Made by a program: the position numbers and the translations under genes. Below are positions 18,053-26,561 of a stretch of DNA of 60,296 nucleotides, in pieces. Below the pieces are notes generated by a model. That model saw only the letters and a list, made by a program, of their open reading frames with translations. It was not told the origin of the DNA and did no database searches. Location of the stretch: assembly GCA_902577905.1 (NCBI GenBank), contig CACHAQ010000007.1, positions 1 to 60,296 on the forward strand, written 5' to 3'. Source of the stretch: an uncultured Alphaproteobacteria bacterium (GTDB lineage: Bacteria > Pseudomonadota > Alphaproteobacteria > HIMB59 > GCA-002718135). How positions within the stretch are numbered: position 1 is the first letter of the stretch; each line of letters opens with the position of its first letter.

Positions 18053-18109
18053 TGTAGATAAATATAATACTAATAATAATTTTAAATCAATTATTATTTA
18101 TTTATAAAG

Positions 18110-20170
18110 CTAATATTCCAAAACTAACGCTTCATGTATTTGAAACTTATCCACTTTAATTTGGATAGATTTTCCATCTTCTAATTTAATTTCTTTTTCA
18201 AGATTTACGAAATATGCTTTTTTAATTTTTTCATTTAGATTAATATTTAATTCAACACCGTGAATTTCAGGCACATCTTCAATTATTAAACATCTTCCTC
18301 TTTGTAGTGGGGGAGCATATAAGAGATGAACAACATATCGATTTTTATTTTCTTGATGAAGTAATGTTATTCTTCCAGAGCTTGGTAAACCCTTGGTTTC
18401 AATTAATAGATTTTTGTTTAAGTGCCTAATTGTATTTCCAAATAGTTGACGATGAACTTTTGATCCATTTTCTGCATATATTCTATCTATATCATGAGCA
18501 AAAAAAACTGTATTATTATATTGTAGTACAGCTGGATAATTTTCTTTATCAAGTTTGTTTGGCGCATATAAGTGTCCATTATATTTTTCTAACGTTCGAC
18601 TAAAATATGGCACTTTAATATCTGCTAGAATATTACTATTTCTAACAGCTTCTGATTTAATACCAGGTAAATAAGTTATAAATGGAGAAGAAACTAAATT
18701 ATTTGATAACTCTTTTCTTACTTGTACATAATCCATATCAAAATCAGAGGGTCCAATATATTTTGCTCCAAGATCAAAAATAAATTTATCGCATTTATTA
18801 TTAAGAGCGCCTTTACCAATCACAACCAACACCCCACCGTGATTCTGAAAATCTCTCAATTTATTTATTTCCTCTTCCGAAAGAGTATTTGATGATGGAA
18901 TAATGATTAATTCAAAGTTGTTAATTCTTTCTTGAGAAGCGTTAATACTTAAGACTTCGTATTCAATATGCTCTTCCAATAACATTCTAGCAACACCATC
19001 ATCTGCATTGTAAGAACCTGTCAAATAAAGAGCAATATTTGAAAAAGGTTTTCCGCCAATTCCATATTCTTCAATTTTTTTTATGTATTCAAAAGCAACA
19101 CCAACGTTTTTATATGTATCCAAATCCATTTCTCCACTTGGGTGGAGATGATCACCAAAATTACATCGTGCACCGTGTGAGATCATAGCAGCTGCTTCAT
19201 ATTTTAGTGCTTCAGGATATTTAAAACCTCCAAATTCTCCCCATGAAGTATGAAATTTACCACTCATACCAATTATAGGTTTATTTTCATAGTTATGAAA
19301 ATATCTAGACTGAGTTGCTATCTTATCATAGCCGCCCCAAGTTGTTGGTAAATCTTCTAAATCATTTTTGGTTGAGTTTTCATGAACGCGGTAAAGTAAA
19401 TTTTCTTTTCTCTCAAGAACAGTTAAACCATTATAAAATATACTTGCATCTGGTTTCATAGACTGAATATGAGTAGTCATATTTTTAGTAAAATTTTTTA
19501 GAACAATTTCATTCCAATGAGCATTTACTTCTTCAGGGTTACCAATATCATAACCAGTTTCCTTTATAGATTGCTTACAATTATCACAGTAACATTTTAG
19601 TTGAGTGAAATGTATATCAAAGAAAAAACCATCCACTTGATAATTTGAACACAATTCAGTAACCATGTTTGAAATTAATTCTTCATAATTTCCCGAGGGA
19701 CACATAAATTTCCAATTACAATAAGGTCTAAACTCTTTACTTTTTTGTCTTATCTCTTTATCGCTATGTTGACCGGTACTTGTAATTTCTTCAATTTCGT
19801 TTCCAGTTTTTTTATTAAACTCAATTATACTTCCGTCACTATTTCTTGCGCACCATTCTGGATGAATTTCTGCATCATGTGCTGACCATCCGACAGTTAA
19901 ATATATTGGAGCTTTTACATTAATTTCGTGACAAGCTTCAATTTGTTGACCAAGTAAATCAATTTTTAAATTAGGATGAATTTTTGCATGCTTTAATTTT
20001 GTTGGATAATAACACCAACTATGATGACATTTTCCAAAAATATTAATTTGATTAATATGCCCAATTTGTAGAGCTTCTTTAAATTGTTCTTTTGAAAAAT
20101 ATTTTCCAACATCAGGGATATGCTCTGAAGTGTGAAAATCTAAATGTATTTGCCTTGAAGGTTCATTCAT
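18110..20170 (-). CDS. GH151-like putative alpha-L-fucosidase (GHL6 plus beta-galactosidase-trimerisation domain)
   Basis: A 686-residue protein with no signal peptide, so probably cytoplasmic. The N-terminal half resembles the hypothetical glycosyl hydrolase 6 barrel, with HLDFHTSEHIPDVG at the start, FGKCHHSWCYYPT, PIYLTVGWSAHDAEIHPEW and VDGFFFDIHFTQLKCYCDNC. The middle looks like the Rossmann-type trimerisation domain (LLEEHIEYEVLS, LIIIPSSNTLSEEE, GGVLVVIGKGAL). This architecture is that of family GH151, which includes alpha-L-fucosidases. That fits the L-fuconate operon 14 kb away. Activity in GH151 is sparsely studied, so the substrate is tentative. The gene diverges from the MalE-like gene over a 190-base gap. 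Confidence 0.68.
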   Translation of the reverse strand: MNEPSRQIHLDFHTSEHIPDVGKYFSKEQFKEALQIGHINQINIFGKCHHSWCYYPTKLKHAKIHPNLKIDLLGQQIEACHEINVKAPIYLTVGWSAHDAEIHPEWCARNSDGSIIEFNKKTGNEIEEITSTGQHSDKEIRQKSKEFRPYCNWKFMCPSGNYEELISNMVTELCSNYQVDGFFFDIHFTQLKCYCDNCKQSIKETGYDIGNPEEVNAHWNEIVLKNFTKNMTTHIQSMKPDASIFYNGLTVLERKENLLYRVHENSTKNDLEDLPTTWGGYDKIATQSRYFHNYENKPIIGMSGKFHTSWGEFGGFKYPEALKYEAAAMISHGARCNFGDHLHPSGEMDLDTYKNVGVAFEYIKKIEEYGIGGKPFSNIALYLTGSYNADDGVARMLLEEHIEYEVLSINASQERINNFELIIIPSSNTLSEEEINKLRDFQNHGGVLVVIGKGALNNKCDKFIFDLGAKYIGPSDFDMDYVQVRKELSNNLVSSPFITYLPGIKSEAVRNSNILADIKVPYFSRTLEKYNGHLYAPNKLDKENYPAVLQYNNTVFFAHDIDRIYAENGSKVHRQLFGNTIRHLNKNLLIETKGLPSSGRITLLHQENKNRYVVHLLYAPPLQRGRCLIIEDVPEIHGVELNINLNEKIKKAYFVNLEKEIKLEDGKSIQIKVDKFQIHEALVLEY

Positions 20171-20360
20171 TAAAACAGCTTATTTTATAAATTATTAAAT
20201 TTAAATAATTTTTTTAAAAAATTTAAAATAAAAAATTAAGTAATTCTCTAGTTTTTTTTATACTTTTAAACTGACTTTAACATACAAAAATATTCAAAAA
20301 GTATTTATTTTTGGCTCTTTTATGCTAACTTCTCCCTATCTTAATAAGGAGGAATGTAAG
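20171..20360. promoter_or_regulatory. Divergent intergenic region
   Basis: An AT-rich gap of about 190 bases between the GH151-like gene (leftward) and the MalE-like gene (rightward). Both promoters must lie here if the genes are transcribed separately. An AAGGAGG ribosome site precedes the rightward ATG at 20361. No convincing operator palindrome or paired -35/-10 boxes stand out. Confidence 0.45.
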
Positions 20361-21644
20361 ATGAAATATTATTTTAGTCGAATATGGGCTGGTATATTAA
20401 TTACTTTACTTTCTTTTTCATTCACTAGTAGCTCTTATGCAATTGATATTAAACTTTGGGATCTTTCTGCAAGACAAGGTCAAGATGAGTTCTATGAATT
20501 ATTAAAGAAAGAAGTTAAAAAATATAATCCAGATATAAATGTTATTGTAACCGAGTGGGAAAATGAGGCATATAAAACTCAAATTCAACTTGCTCTTAAT
20601 GGTGACGATGGACCTGATGTCTTCTTTAACTGGTTTGGTGAAGATAGTGCAAGACTAGCAAGAGCTGGTTTAGCACTCGACCTTACACCTTACGCTGATA
20701 TGGAAGGTGGATATGGAAGCTTCATTAGTAAAGGTTGGCAAGATGCTGGTGCAGTAGATGGAAAAATTTATGGTATTGCTAATAAAGCAGTTTCAAAATA
20801 CTTCTATTACGATCCTGCATTCTTTGATCAACATAACTTATCTGTTCCTACAACATTTGGAGAGTTAATTGATACTTGTAAAAGTATAAAAGCAATAGAC
20901 CCTTCAATCGTTCCATGGCCAATGGGTAATTCTGAGAGATGGAAATTAAATCATGTTATTACCATGCTTAATCAAAGAGTAGTAGGAGCAGAAAATACAA
21001 AAGCGGATTATGCATTAACTGCACCTGATGATGAATTATTCACAAATCCTAAATATGTTGAAGCTTGGGAAAAAGTTGTTGAACTAAATGAAAATTGTTT
21101 CAATGATGCGCCAAATGCAACTAATCCAGAATTAACTAGATCAATGTTTGCAGCTCAAATTTCACCTATGATGTATTGTGGAACTTGGTGTGGAGGTATT
21201 TTTGCTTCTGAAGGTTTCACAGATTTTAAAATGTTTAGATTTCCACGTGTTGAAGGTGGAGCTGATGATGGAACTGTAGGCTTTCTAGTTGCAGAAGGAT
21301 TACAAGTATCGGCAAAAACTAAACATCCAGAAGCAGCGGCTTTAGTAGCATCAATTAATGTATCTGATACTATGGCTTTAGCAGATGCTGAGTTGAGAGG
21401 TAGTTTGATATCAAATGCAACTTTAATTGATCAAATGGAAGATGCTCCTCATTGGTTTACGTTTTATGTCAATGATATCGCTGACAAAAGTGGACATGTA
21501 AATGTTTTAGATGTTCTTTTAGAAGCGAATGTATCTAATGCTTATCTTGATATGGGAACTGAAGTTCTTAATGGAACAAAATCTCCTCAAGAAGCGATGG
21601 ATTTCATTAGAAAAGTTGCTTTAGAAGCTAAAGCAGCAATGTAA
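20361..21644 (+). CDS. Carbohydrate ABC importer binding protein (MalE/UgpB-type, family 1)
   Basis: A 427-residue extracellular solute-binding protein family 1 member. The signal peptide ends near SSSYAIDIKLWDL, with cleavage around residue 27. Typical features are IKLWDLSARQGQDEFYELLKKEV at the start, an LALNGDDGPDVFFNWFGEDSARLA region and FPRVEGGADDGTVGFL. The ATG at 20361, nine bases after AAGGAGG, gives a proper signal peptide, and the upstream in-frame ATG at 20322 does not. These proteins bind oligosaccharides, glycosides or glycerol-phosphates. The following permeases and the divergent glycosidase gene suggest a glycoside ligand. Confidence 0.9.
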   Translation: MKYYFSRIWAGILITLLSFSFTSSSYAIDIKLWDLSARQGQDEFYELLKKEVKKYNPDINVIVTEWENEAYKTQIQLALNGDDGPDVFFNWFGEDSARLARAGLALDLTPYADMEGGYGSFISKGWQDAGAVDGKIYGIANKAVSKYFYYDPAFFDQHNLSVPTTFGELIDTCKSIKAIDPSIVPWPMGNSERWKLNHVITMLNQRVVGAENTKADYALTAPDDELFTNPKYVEAWEKVVELNENCFNDAPNATNPELTRSMFAAQISPMMYCGTWCGGIFASEGFTDFKMFRFPRVEGGADDGTVGFLVAEGLQVSAKTKHPEAAALVASINVSDTMALADAELRGSLISNATLIDQMEDAPHWFTFYVNDIADKSGHVNVLDVLLEANVSNAYLDMGTEVLNGTKSPQEAMDFIRKVALEAKAAM

Positions 21645-21657
21645 TAAAAAAATTAAT

Positions 21658-21684
21658 TTCGGCTATTAAAAATTAATAGCCGAA
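21658..21684 (+). terminator. Intra-operon stem-loop after the MalE-like gene
   Basis: Perfect eleven-base stem TTCGGCTATTA/TAATAGCCGAA (21658-21668 with 21674-21684) and a five-base loop, ending eight bases before the permease start. It has no T run, so it is more likely an mRNA-stabilising or attenuating hairpin than a full terminator. Confidence 0.7.
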
Positions 21685-21692
21685 GTTATCAT

Positions 21693-22598
21693 ATGAATAA
21701 AACTCAAACAAACTCAATTGGTTTTTCTTTATCTAGTGATAGGGTATCCGTAATTATTCTTTTAATCCCAGCTCTTATATTTTGTACAATATTTATATTT
21801 ATTCCAGCATTTTGGGCCATAGTTGGATCGTTTTATAGCTATGGAATGACTTCTCTTAATGATTGGAAATGGGTTGGTTTTGATAATTATATAAAAGCAT
21901 CACAGGATGAATTTTTTTGGATTGCATTAAAAAATAATTTTATAATTGTTTTTGCGTCAATCGTTCTGCAAGTAGGTGTAGGTACAATACTAGCAGCTAT
22001 CTTAGATCGAGGAATAAAATACGGAAAAGTAATTTTTCGAACTATTATATTTACACCAATGGTTATATCATCTGTTGCAGTAAGTATAATTTGGTTAATA
22101 ATTTATGATCCAAATGTTGGAATTTTAAATAGTATATTAAAAGCAATAGGCTTGCCAACACCTTCAATGGGTTGGTTGGGAGATCCTGATATATCTATTT
22201 GGATGATTATGATTGTTGCTGGCTGGCAAAATACTGGATTTATGATGGTTTTAATCCTAGCTGGTTTACAAGGAGTTTCTAAAGAAGTTTATGATGCAGC
22301 AGAGATAGATGGTGCAACGGGTGTAAAAGCATTTTGGTATATTACTCTTCCAATGATTAGAAATATTATAATTGTTGCAATTTTGATAACAACTATTGGT
22401 GCATTTAAAGTATTTGAATTTGTTTATGTCTTAACCCAAGGTGGTCCATCGAATGCAACACAAGTATTAGGAACATATATTTATTTACAAGCATTTAATT
22501 TATTGCATATGGGTTATGCCAATGCTTTGTCAGTTGTACTATTAATTATTGCCTTAATTTTAGGTTGGTTTCAACTTAAAGCAAGTAGGAGAGCGTAG
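21693..22598 (+). CDS. Carbohydrate ABC importer permease (MalF-type)
   Basis: A 301-residue permease with about six membrane helices, starting with a hydrophobic LLIPALIFCTIFIFIPAFWA segment. The conserved EAA loop that contacts the ATPase reads YDAAEIDGATGVKAFWYITLP. It pairs with the MalG-type permease that follows with a one-base overlap. Together with the binding protein encoded before it this forms a CUT1-type importer for an oligosaccharide or glycoside. The ATP ends inside this operon are missing. Confidence 0.92.
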   Translation: MNKTQTNSIGFSLSSDRVSVIILLIPALIFCTIFIFIPAFWAIVGSFYSYGMTSLNDWKWVGFDNYIKASQDEFFWIALKNNFIIVFASIVLQVGVGTILAAILDRGIKYGKVIFRTIIFTPMVISSVAVSIIWLIIYDPNVGILNSILKAIGLPTPSMGWLGDPDISIWMIMIVAGWQNTGFMMVLILAGLQGVSKEVYDAAEIDGATGVKAFWYITLPMIRNIIIVAILITTIGAFKVFEFVYVLTQGGPSNATQVLGTYIYLQAFNLLHMGYANALSVVLLIIALILGWFQLKASRRA

Positions 22599-23416
22599 TG
22601 AGTAAATTTAAGTTAGCTAATATATTTGCTTACGGTTTTGTAACTCTCTTTAGTATCTATGTACTATTACCAATAATAGTGATGATACTGACTACTTTTA
22701 AAACAAGAAGGGAAATTTTTTTAGAACCACTAGGTTTACCAGGTCAATTTAATTTTTCTTCATTTGAAAAGGCATTATCAATTGGCCTTGGGGGTTTTAT
22801 CTTCAATTCTTTTTTGGTTTCATTATTTTCAGTTATTTTAATAGTAATAATTGCAGGAATGGCTGCCTATGTTCTAGCAAGAATAGATTTTAGAATAAAT
22901 AGATATGTCTATTTATTAATTGTTGCAGGTTTCGCAATACCTCCAGCAGCTGTGCTTGTACCACTTTATGTAACAGTATCAAATTTAGGATTATTAAATA
23001 GTATATATGGTGTAGTAATGCCGTTAACTGCATTTGGTATCCCATTCACCGTTATTTTATTCTATGCTTTTTTTTTAGATTTTCCAAAAGAAGTTGAGGA
23101 AGCAGCTACTATTGATGGTTGTAGTAAGATGCAGATTTTTTTTAGAATTATTATTCCTTTATCTGGTCCAGCTATTGCTAGTGCAGCAATTTTTCAAACT
23201 GTGTGGATTTGGAATGAATTTCTACTAGCCTTAATTATGTTGACATCTGATGAAGTAAAAACTTTGCCATTAGGATTAATGAAGCTTAGAGGAGAATGGT
23301 CATCTGATTGGCCATCAATTATGGCTGGACTAACTATAGCAATCTTACCAGTTCTTATAGTATTCTTGATTTTCCAAAAATACTTTGTAAGATCTTTGGC
23401 AGGTTTAGGAAAATAA
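22598..23416 (+). CDS. Carbohydrate ABC importer permease (MalG-type)
   Basis: A 272-residue permease with six predicted helices and the EAA loop EEAATIDGCSKMQIFFRIIIPLSGPA. The GTG start at 22598 shares its first base with the stop codon of the MalF-type gene (TAGTG), indicating translational coupling. No ATP-binding gene follows. The next gene is a small protein six bases downstream. The importer therefore probably borrows a MalK/UgpC-like ATPase encoded elsewhere. Confidence 0.92.
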   Translation: MSKFKLANIFAYGFVTLFSIYVLLPIIVMILTTFKTRREIFLEPLGLPGQFNFSSFEKALSIGLGGFIFNSFLVSLFSVILIVIIAGMAAYVLARIDFRINRYVYLLIVAGFAIPPAAVLVPLYVTVSNLGLLNSIYGVVMPLTAFGIPFTVILFYAFFLDFPKEVEEAATIDGCSKMQIFFRIIIPLSGPAIASAAIFQTVWIWNEFLLALIMLTSDEVKTLPLGLMKLRGEWSSDWPSIMAGLTIAILPVLIVFLIFQKYFVRSLAGLGK

Positions 23417-23421
23417 ATAAC

Positions 23422-23700
23422 ATGGCCAAAAGACAAAAAGTTTTAGTTCTCTATTTAAAATTACCAAGCTTAGAAGGAGAAGTAATTTCATGGGCAACCT
23501 TTGATGGTACGGGAAAAAAACTGCATATGACAGGTGATAGTGATGAACCTCCTTATCCTACAGGTTTGGACGCCTTGTTAGATGGCTGGAGATTATTTCA
23601 AGCAAGTCAAGCTATTCCAGAACATCCAGGTCAAGAATTCAGAACTTCGTATTTAAAGCATGAATTTTTTTTTGAAAAATTAGAAGAAGGAGATTTTTAA
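23422..23700 (+). CDS. Small protein of unknown function in sugar importer operon
   Basis: A 92-residue protein I do not recognise. It starts MAKRQKVLVLYLKLP, has two short predicted strands, a WATFDGTGKKLHM segment, a GWRLFQASQ motif and the ending YLKHEFFFEKLEEGDF. There is no signal peptide or membrane segment. The ATG at 23422 lies six bases after the MalG-type stop codon and the gene ends one base before the PhyH start, so it is tightly coupled to both. Tight coupling suggests it is a partner of the dioxygenase or transporter, but nothing in the sequence shows a mechanism. A longer in-frame ORF reaching upstream into the permease gene is not credible. Confidence 0.7.
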   Translation: MAKRQKVLVLYLKLPSLEGEVISWATFDGTGKKLHMTGDSDEPPYPTGLDALLDGWRLFQASQAIPEHPGQEFRTSYLKHEFFFEKLEEGDF

Positions 23701-23701
23701 T

Positions 23702-24622
23702 ATGGCTAAGTTATTGACAACAGAGCAAATGGCAGAATTTGCAAATAGTGGATGTTTATTTTTTGATGAATTAATTGATGAACAAACTAATAAAGAGTTT
23801 TTAGATGATATTGGTCACACAGAAATTGATGAAGTTGATAGTGTTCAGGATTATTATAGAAATATAAAGGCAACTAGTAGTATTCCAAGAATACCAGCAG
23901 GAACTAAACTTAAAGATGCTTATCCAAAAGGGTCTCCTTTAGAAAAAATCTTCGCACATGAAGTTGTCGATGGTGCTATTAAAAGTTTAGTTGGCAGCAA
24001 TACAATAATTGATCACCAGTTTCTTCATATAACGTTTCCCACCAAATACTTTAAACAAGCTAATCAACGTCAGATGTCTCAACAAAATCATCAAGATAGT
24101 ACAATTGATCCAAGAAGTACTTTTGACGTACAATTATTTTATTTTCCAACACAGGTAACAAAAGCAATGGGAGGAACAAGATATCACCCTGGTACACATT
24201 TACGTATTGTTAATGAATTTGGAATTGCAAAATATCAAAATATTTTAGGTCAAAAGAGTATAGTGTGTAAACCTGGTACAATAGGTATTTTTCATAGTGG
24301 ATTATGGCATGGCGCAGGTGTAAATTTTTCAGAAAATATTCGCTATATGTTTAAAGTGAGACTCCAACCTACAGAGAAACAGGAATTACTATGGGATCCT
24401 GAAAAAAAATATCAGCCATTGCCAAACCGTGCACTTTATTGGACAGATGAAAGTAAGGATAAAACAATAAATGATATTTTAATGAGATCTTATCCCTGGC
24501 AAGAAGCAGATACAAATAGACTAGACAAAATCAATGTTGTTAAATTTTGGAGATTGTTAACAGGTCATAAGAAAATGGATGTTGATTATTGGTTAACACG
24601 CATTGAAAATGAACTATACTAA
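23702..24622 (+). CDS. Phytanoyl-CoA dioxygenase (PhyH) family protein, second copy
   Basis: A 306-residue 2-oxoglutarate dioxygenase-like protein. The putative iron ligands are H130 and D132 (NHQDST) and H203 (LWHGAG), with R214 (NIRYMFKVRL) placed to bind 2-oxoglutarate. It is only distantly similar to the PhyH at 15691: it has a longer insertion after the HxD motif and a C-terminal extension ending with DVDYWLTRIENELY. It follows the small unknown gene and precedes the Gfo/Idh/MocA gene. The arrangement suggests that the imported glycoside or sugar is oxidised by this enzyme before or after dehydrogenation. The substrate is unknown. Confidence 0.8.
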   Translation: MAKLLTTEQMAEFANSGCLFFDELIDEQTNKEFLDDIGHTEIDEVDSVQDYYRNIKATSSIPRIPAGTKLKDAYPKGSPLEKIFAHEVVDGAIKSLVGSNTIIDHQFLHITFPTKYFKQANQRQMSQQNHQDSTIDPRSTFDVQLFYFPTQVTKAMGGTRYHPGTHLRIVNEFGIAKYQNILGQKSIVCKPGTIGIFHSGLWHGAGVNFSENIRYMFKVRLQPTEKQELLWDPEKKYQPLPNRALYWTDESKDKTINDILMRSYPWQEADTNRLDKINVVKFWRLLTGHKKMDVDYWLTRIENELY

Positions 24623-24665
24623 ATAAAAAATTTTCATCACGATTATTTAAAAAAGAACTTATTTA

Positions 24666-25810
24666 ATGAAAACTGGAATAATTGGTTGTGGAAATATTGC
24701 AGACATATACTTCTATAATTCAATAAAATATTTCAATAATTTTGAAATTGTAGCTTGTGCTGATATTAAGCCAGAAGCTTCTGAACATTATGCTAATATT
24801 TATAATGTAGAAAATTTAACTATTGATCAAATACTTAATAATGAAGAAATAGAATTAATCATCAACCTTACAATCCCAGATGTCCATTTTGAAGTTTCTA
24901 AATCAATTATACAATCTGGAAAACATGCGTATTCAGAAAAACCACTATCAATTGAGTTTCATCATGGAAAAAAACTTTTAGAATTATCACGTCAGAAAAA
25001 TTTGTATTTAGGATGTGCACCTGACACCTTTCTAGGCGCTGGCATACAAGAATCTAAAAAAATTTTATCTAATAATAAAATTGGAAATATCGTATTAGGC
25101 AGTATTTCAATGGGTGTGGCTGGTCATGAAATTTGGCATCCAAATCCAGATTTTTATTATCAATATGGCGGTGGTCCAGTCCTTGATATGGGGCCATATT
25201 ATTTTACAGCTCTCGTGAATTTATTAGGTCCAGCTAAAAATATTTATTCACAATCAAGGACGGTTTACAATAAAAGAGTAATTGGAAGTGGAGAAAGAAA
25301 AAACCAACAAATAAAAGTAGATATTCCTACCACTTTAGTTTCACAAATTGAGTTTGAAAACGGAACATTAGTAGACTCATTTTTCTCTTTTGATATTTGG
25401 AAACATAACAAAAATCATATTGAGCTTTATGGAGATTTAGGATCCATTAATATCCCTGACCCAAATACTTTTGGGGGATCTATACAGTTATGTACAGAGA
25501 AAAATGGTGAATGGAAAACTATAGAGACTAAAGAAAATAATTTAGGTAAAATAAATGTTGAAAAAAGTAAAAAAAAACAAATGAAAAACCAGGCATAGCA
25601 AATTACAGAGGAATAGGAGTTAGTGAAATGGTTGATTCTATTAAAAATAATCGAATAAATAGATGTAACGGTGAGCTAAGTCTTCATGTTTTAGACATCT
25701 TAGACACAATAATTAAATCTGCTAAAGAAGATAAAAAATTGGAATTAAGAAGTTCTGTATCAGCGATTGAATATTTTTCAGAAGAGGAAAATTTTAAATT
25801 ATTAAAATGA
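24666..25810 (+). pseudogene. Gfo/Idh/MocA-family oxidoreductase, frameshifted in an A9 run
   Basis: Two adjacent reading frames together give one oxidoreductase of about 381 residues, paralogous to the gene at 11674. The first part carries GIIGCGNIADIYF, the CADIKPEA strand and GGGPVLDMGPYYF, and stops at 25597 shortly after a run of nine A (25569-25577). Adding one A restores the frame into NEKPGIANYRGIGVSEMVDS, which aligns with NEAPEQANYRGIGLAEMIDA of the paralog. The rest runs to 25810. The break may be a true pseudogene, a homopolymer sequencing error, or a site where polymerase slippage makes some full-length product. The lost part is the C-terminal domain end. Confidence 0.8.
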
Positions 25811-25823
25811 AGGTAAATTTATA

Positions 25824-26537
25824 ATGAAAAAAGCATTAATCGTATTTGGAGGTTGGCCAGGACATGAGCCTGAAAAATGTAATGAAATTTTAAGTAAATT
25901 CTTAAATTCTGAAGGTTACGAAGTCAGATCTGAAAATTCAACAGAAGCTTTTGCTGAAGATTATGTACATGAAATGGATTTAATTATACCAATTGTTACG
26001 ATGGCTTTTCATCATTCTCCCAAAGGAGAAATAAAGAAAAATGAAGTTAATAATTTAATAAAAGCAGTAGTAAATGGTTGTGGTCTTGCAGGTCATCATG
26101 GAGGTATGTGTGATGCTTTTAGACAAACAATTGATTGGCAATTTTTAACTGGTGGTCAATGGGTTAGTCATCCTAATGGTATTCACAACTATAAAGTTAA
26201 TATTACAAAAAGAAATGATCCAATAATGGAGGGTATTGAAGATTTTGATTATCATTCTGAACAATATTACATGCACGTTGATCCAATGAATGAAGTTTTA
26301 GCAACAACTACTTTTCAAGGTCATGAAATATGGAAATTAGAACAAGAGCCAGGAAAGCCAGGAGATGATCAATACCAAACAGAATGGATAAAGGGTGTTG
26401 AAATGCCAGTTGTATGGAAAAGAAAAATTGGAAAAGGAAAAATTTTTTACACTTCCCTTGGTCATTTTGCTGATGAGCTTAATCATCCAGAAATGAAAAA
26501 AATTTATCATCGTGGTTTGCTTTGGGCATCAAGATAG
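25824..26537 (+). CDS. ThuA-like domain protein
   Basis: A 237-residue protein of the ThuA family, a class I glutamine-amidotransferase-like fold found in trehalose and other glycoside utilisation clusters. Visible features are the N-terminal KKALIVFGGWPGHEPEKC, the loop CGLAGHHGGMCDAFRQ, a WLTGG-like FLTGGQWVSHP stretch, and the C-terminal GKGKIFYTSLGHFADE. It starts 13 bases after the oxidoreductase remnant with GAAGGT upstream. ThuA proteins often travel with Gfo/Idh/MocA enzymes (ThuB) and take part in keto-glycoside breakdown, though the exact reaction remains uncertain. Confidence 0.85.
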   Translation: MKKALIVFGGWPGHEPEKCNEILSKFLNSEGYEVRSENSTEAFAEDYVHEMDLIIPIVTMAFHHSPKGEIKKNEVNNLIKAVVNGCGLAGHHGGMCDAFRQTIDWQFLTGGQWVSHPNGIHNYKVNITKRNDPIMEGIEDFDYHSEQYYMHVDPMNEVLATTTFQGHEIWKLEQEPGKPGDDQYQTEWIKGVEMPVVWKRKIGKGKIFYTSLGHFADELNHPEMKKIYHRGLLWASR

Positions 26538-26561
26538 AGTAAGATAATTTAGGGAGATTAT

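Noticed and set aside
20298..20326. Promoter boxes before the MalE-like gene (TTGGCT and TATGCT)
   Set aside because: The two boxes are only four bases apart, so they cannot form a standard sigma-70 promoter.
23308..23421. Longer version of the 92-residue protein reaching into the permease gene
   Set aside because: It would overlap malG-type coding sequence in another frame; the ATG six bases after the permease stop is the natural start.
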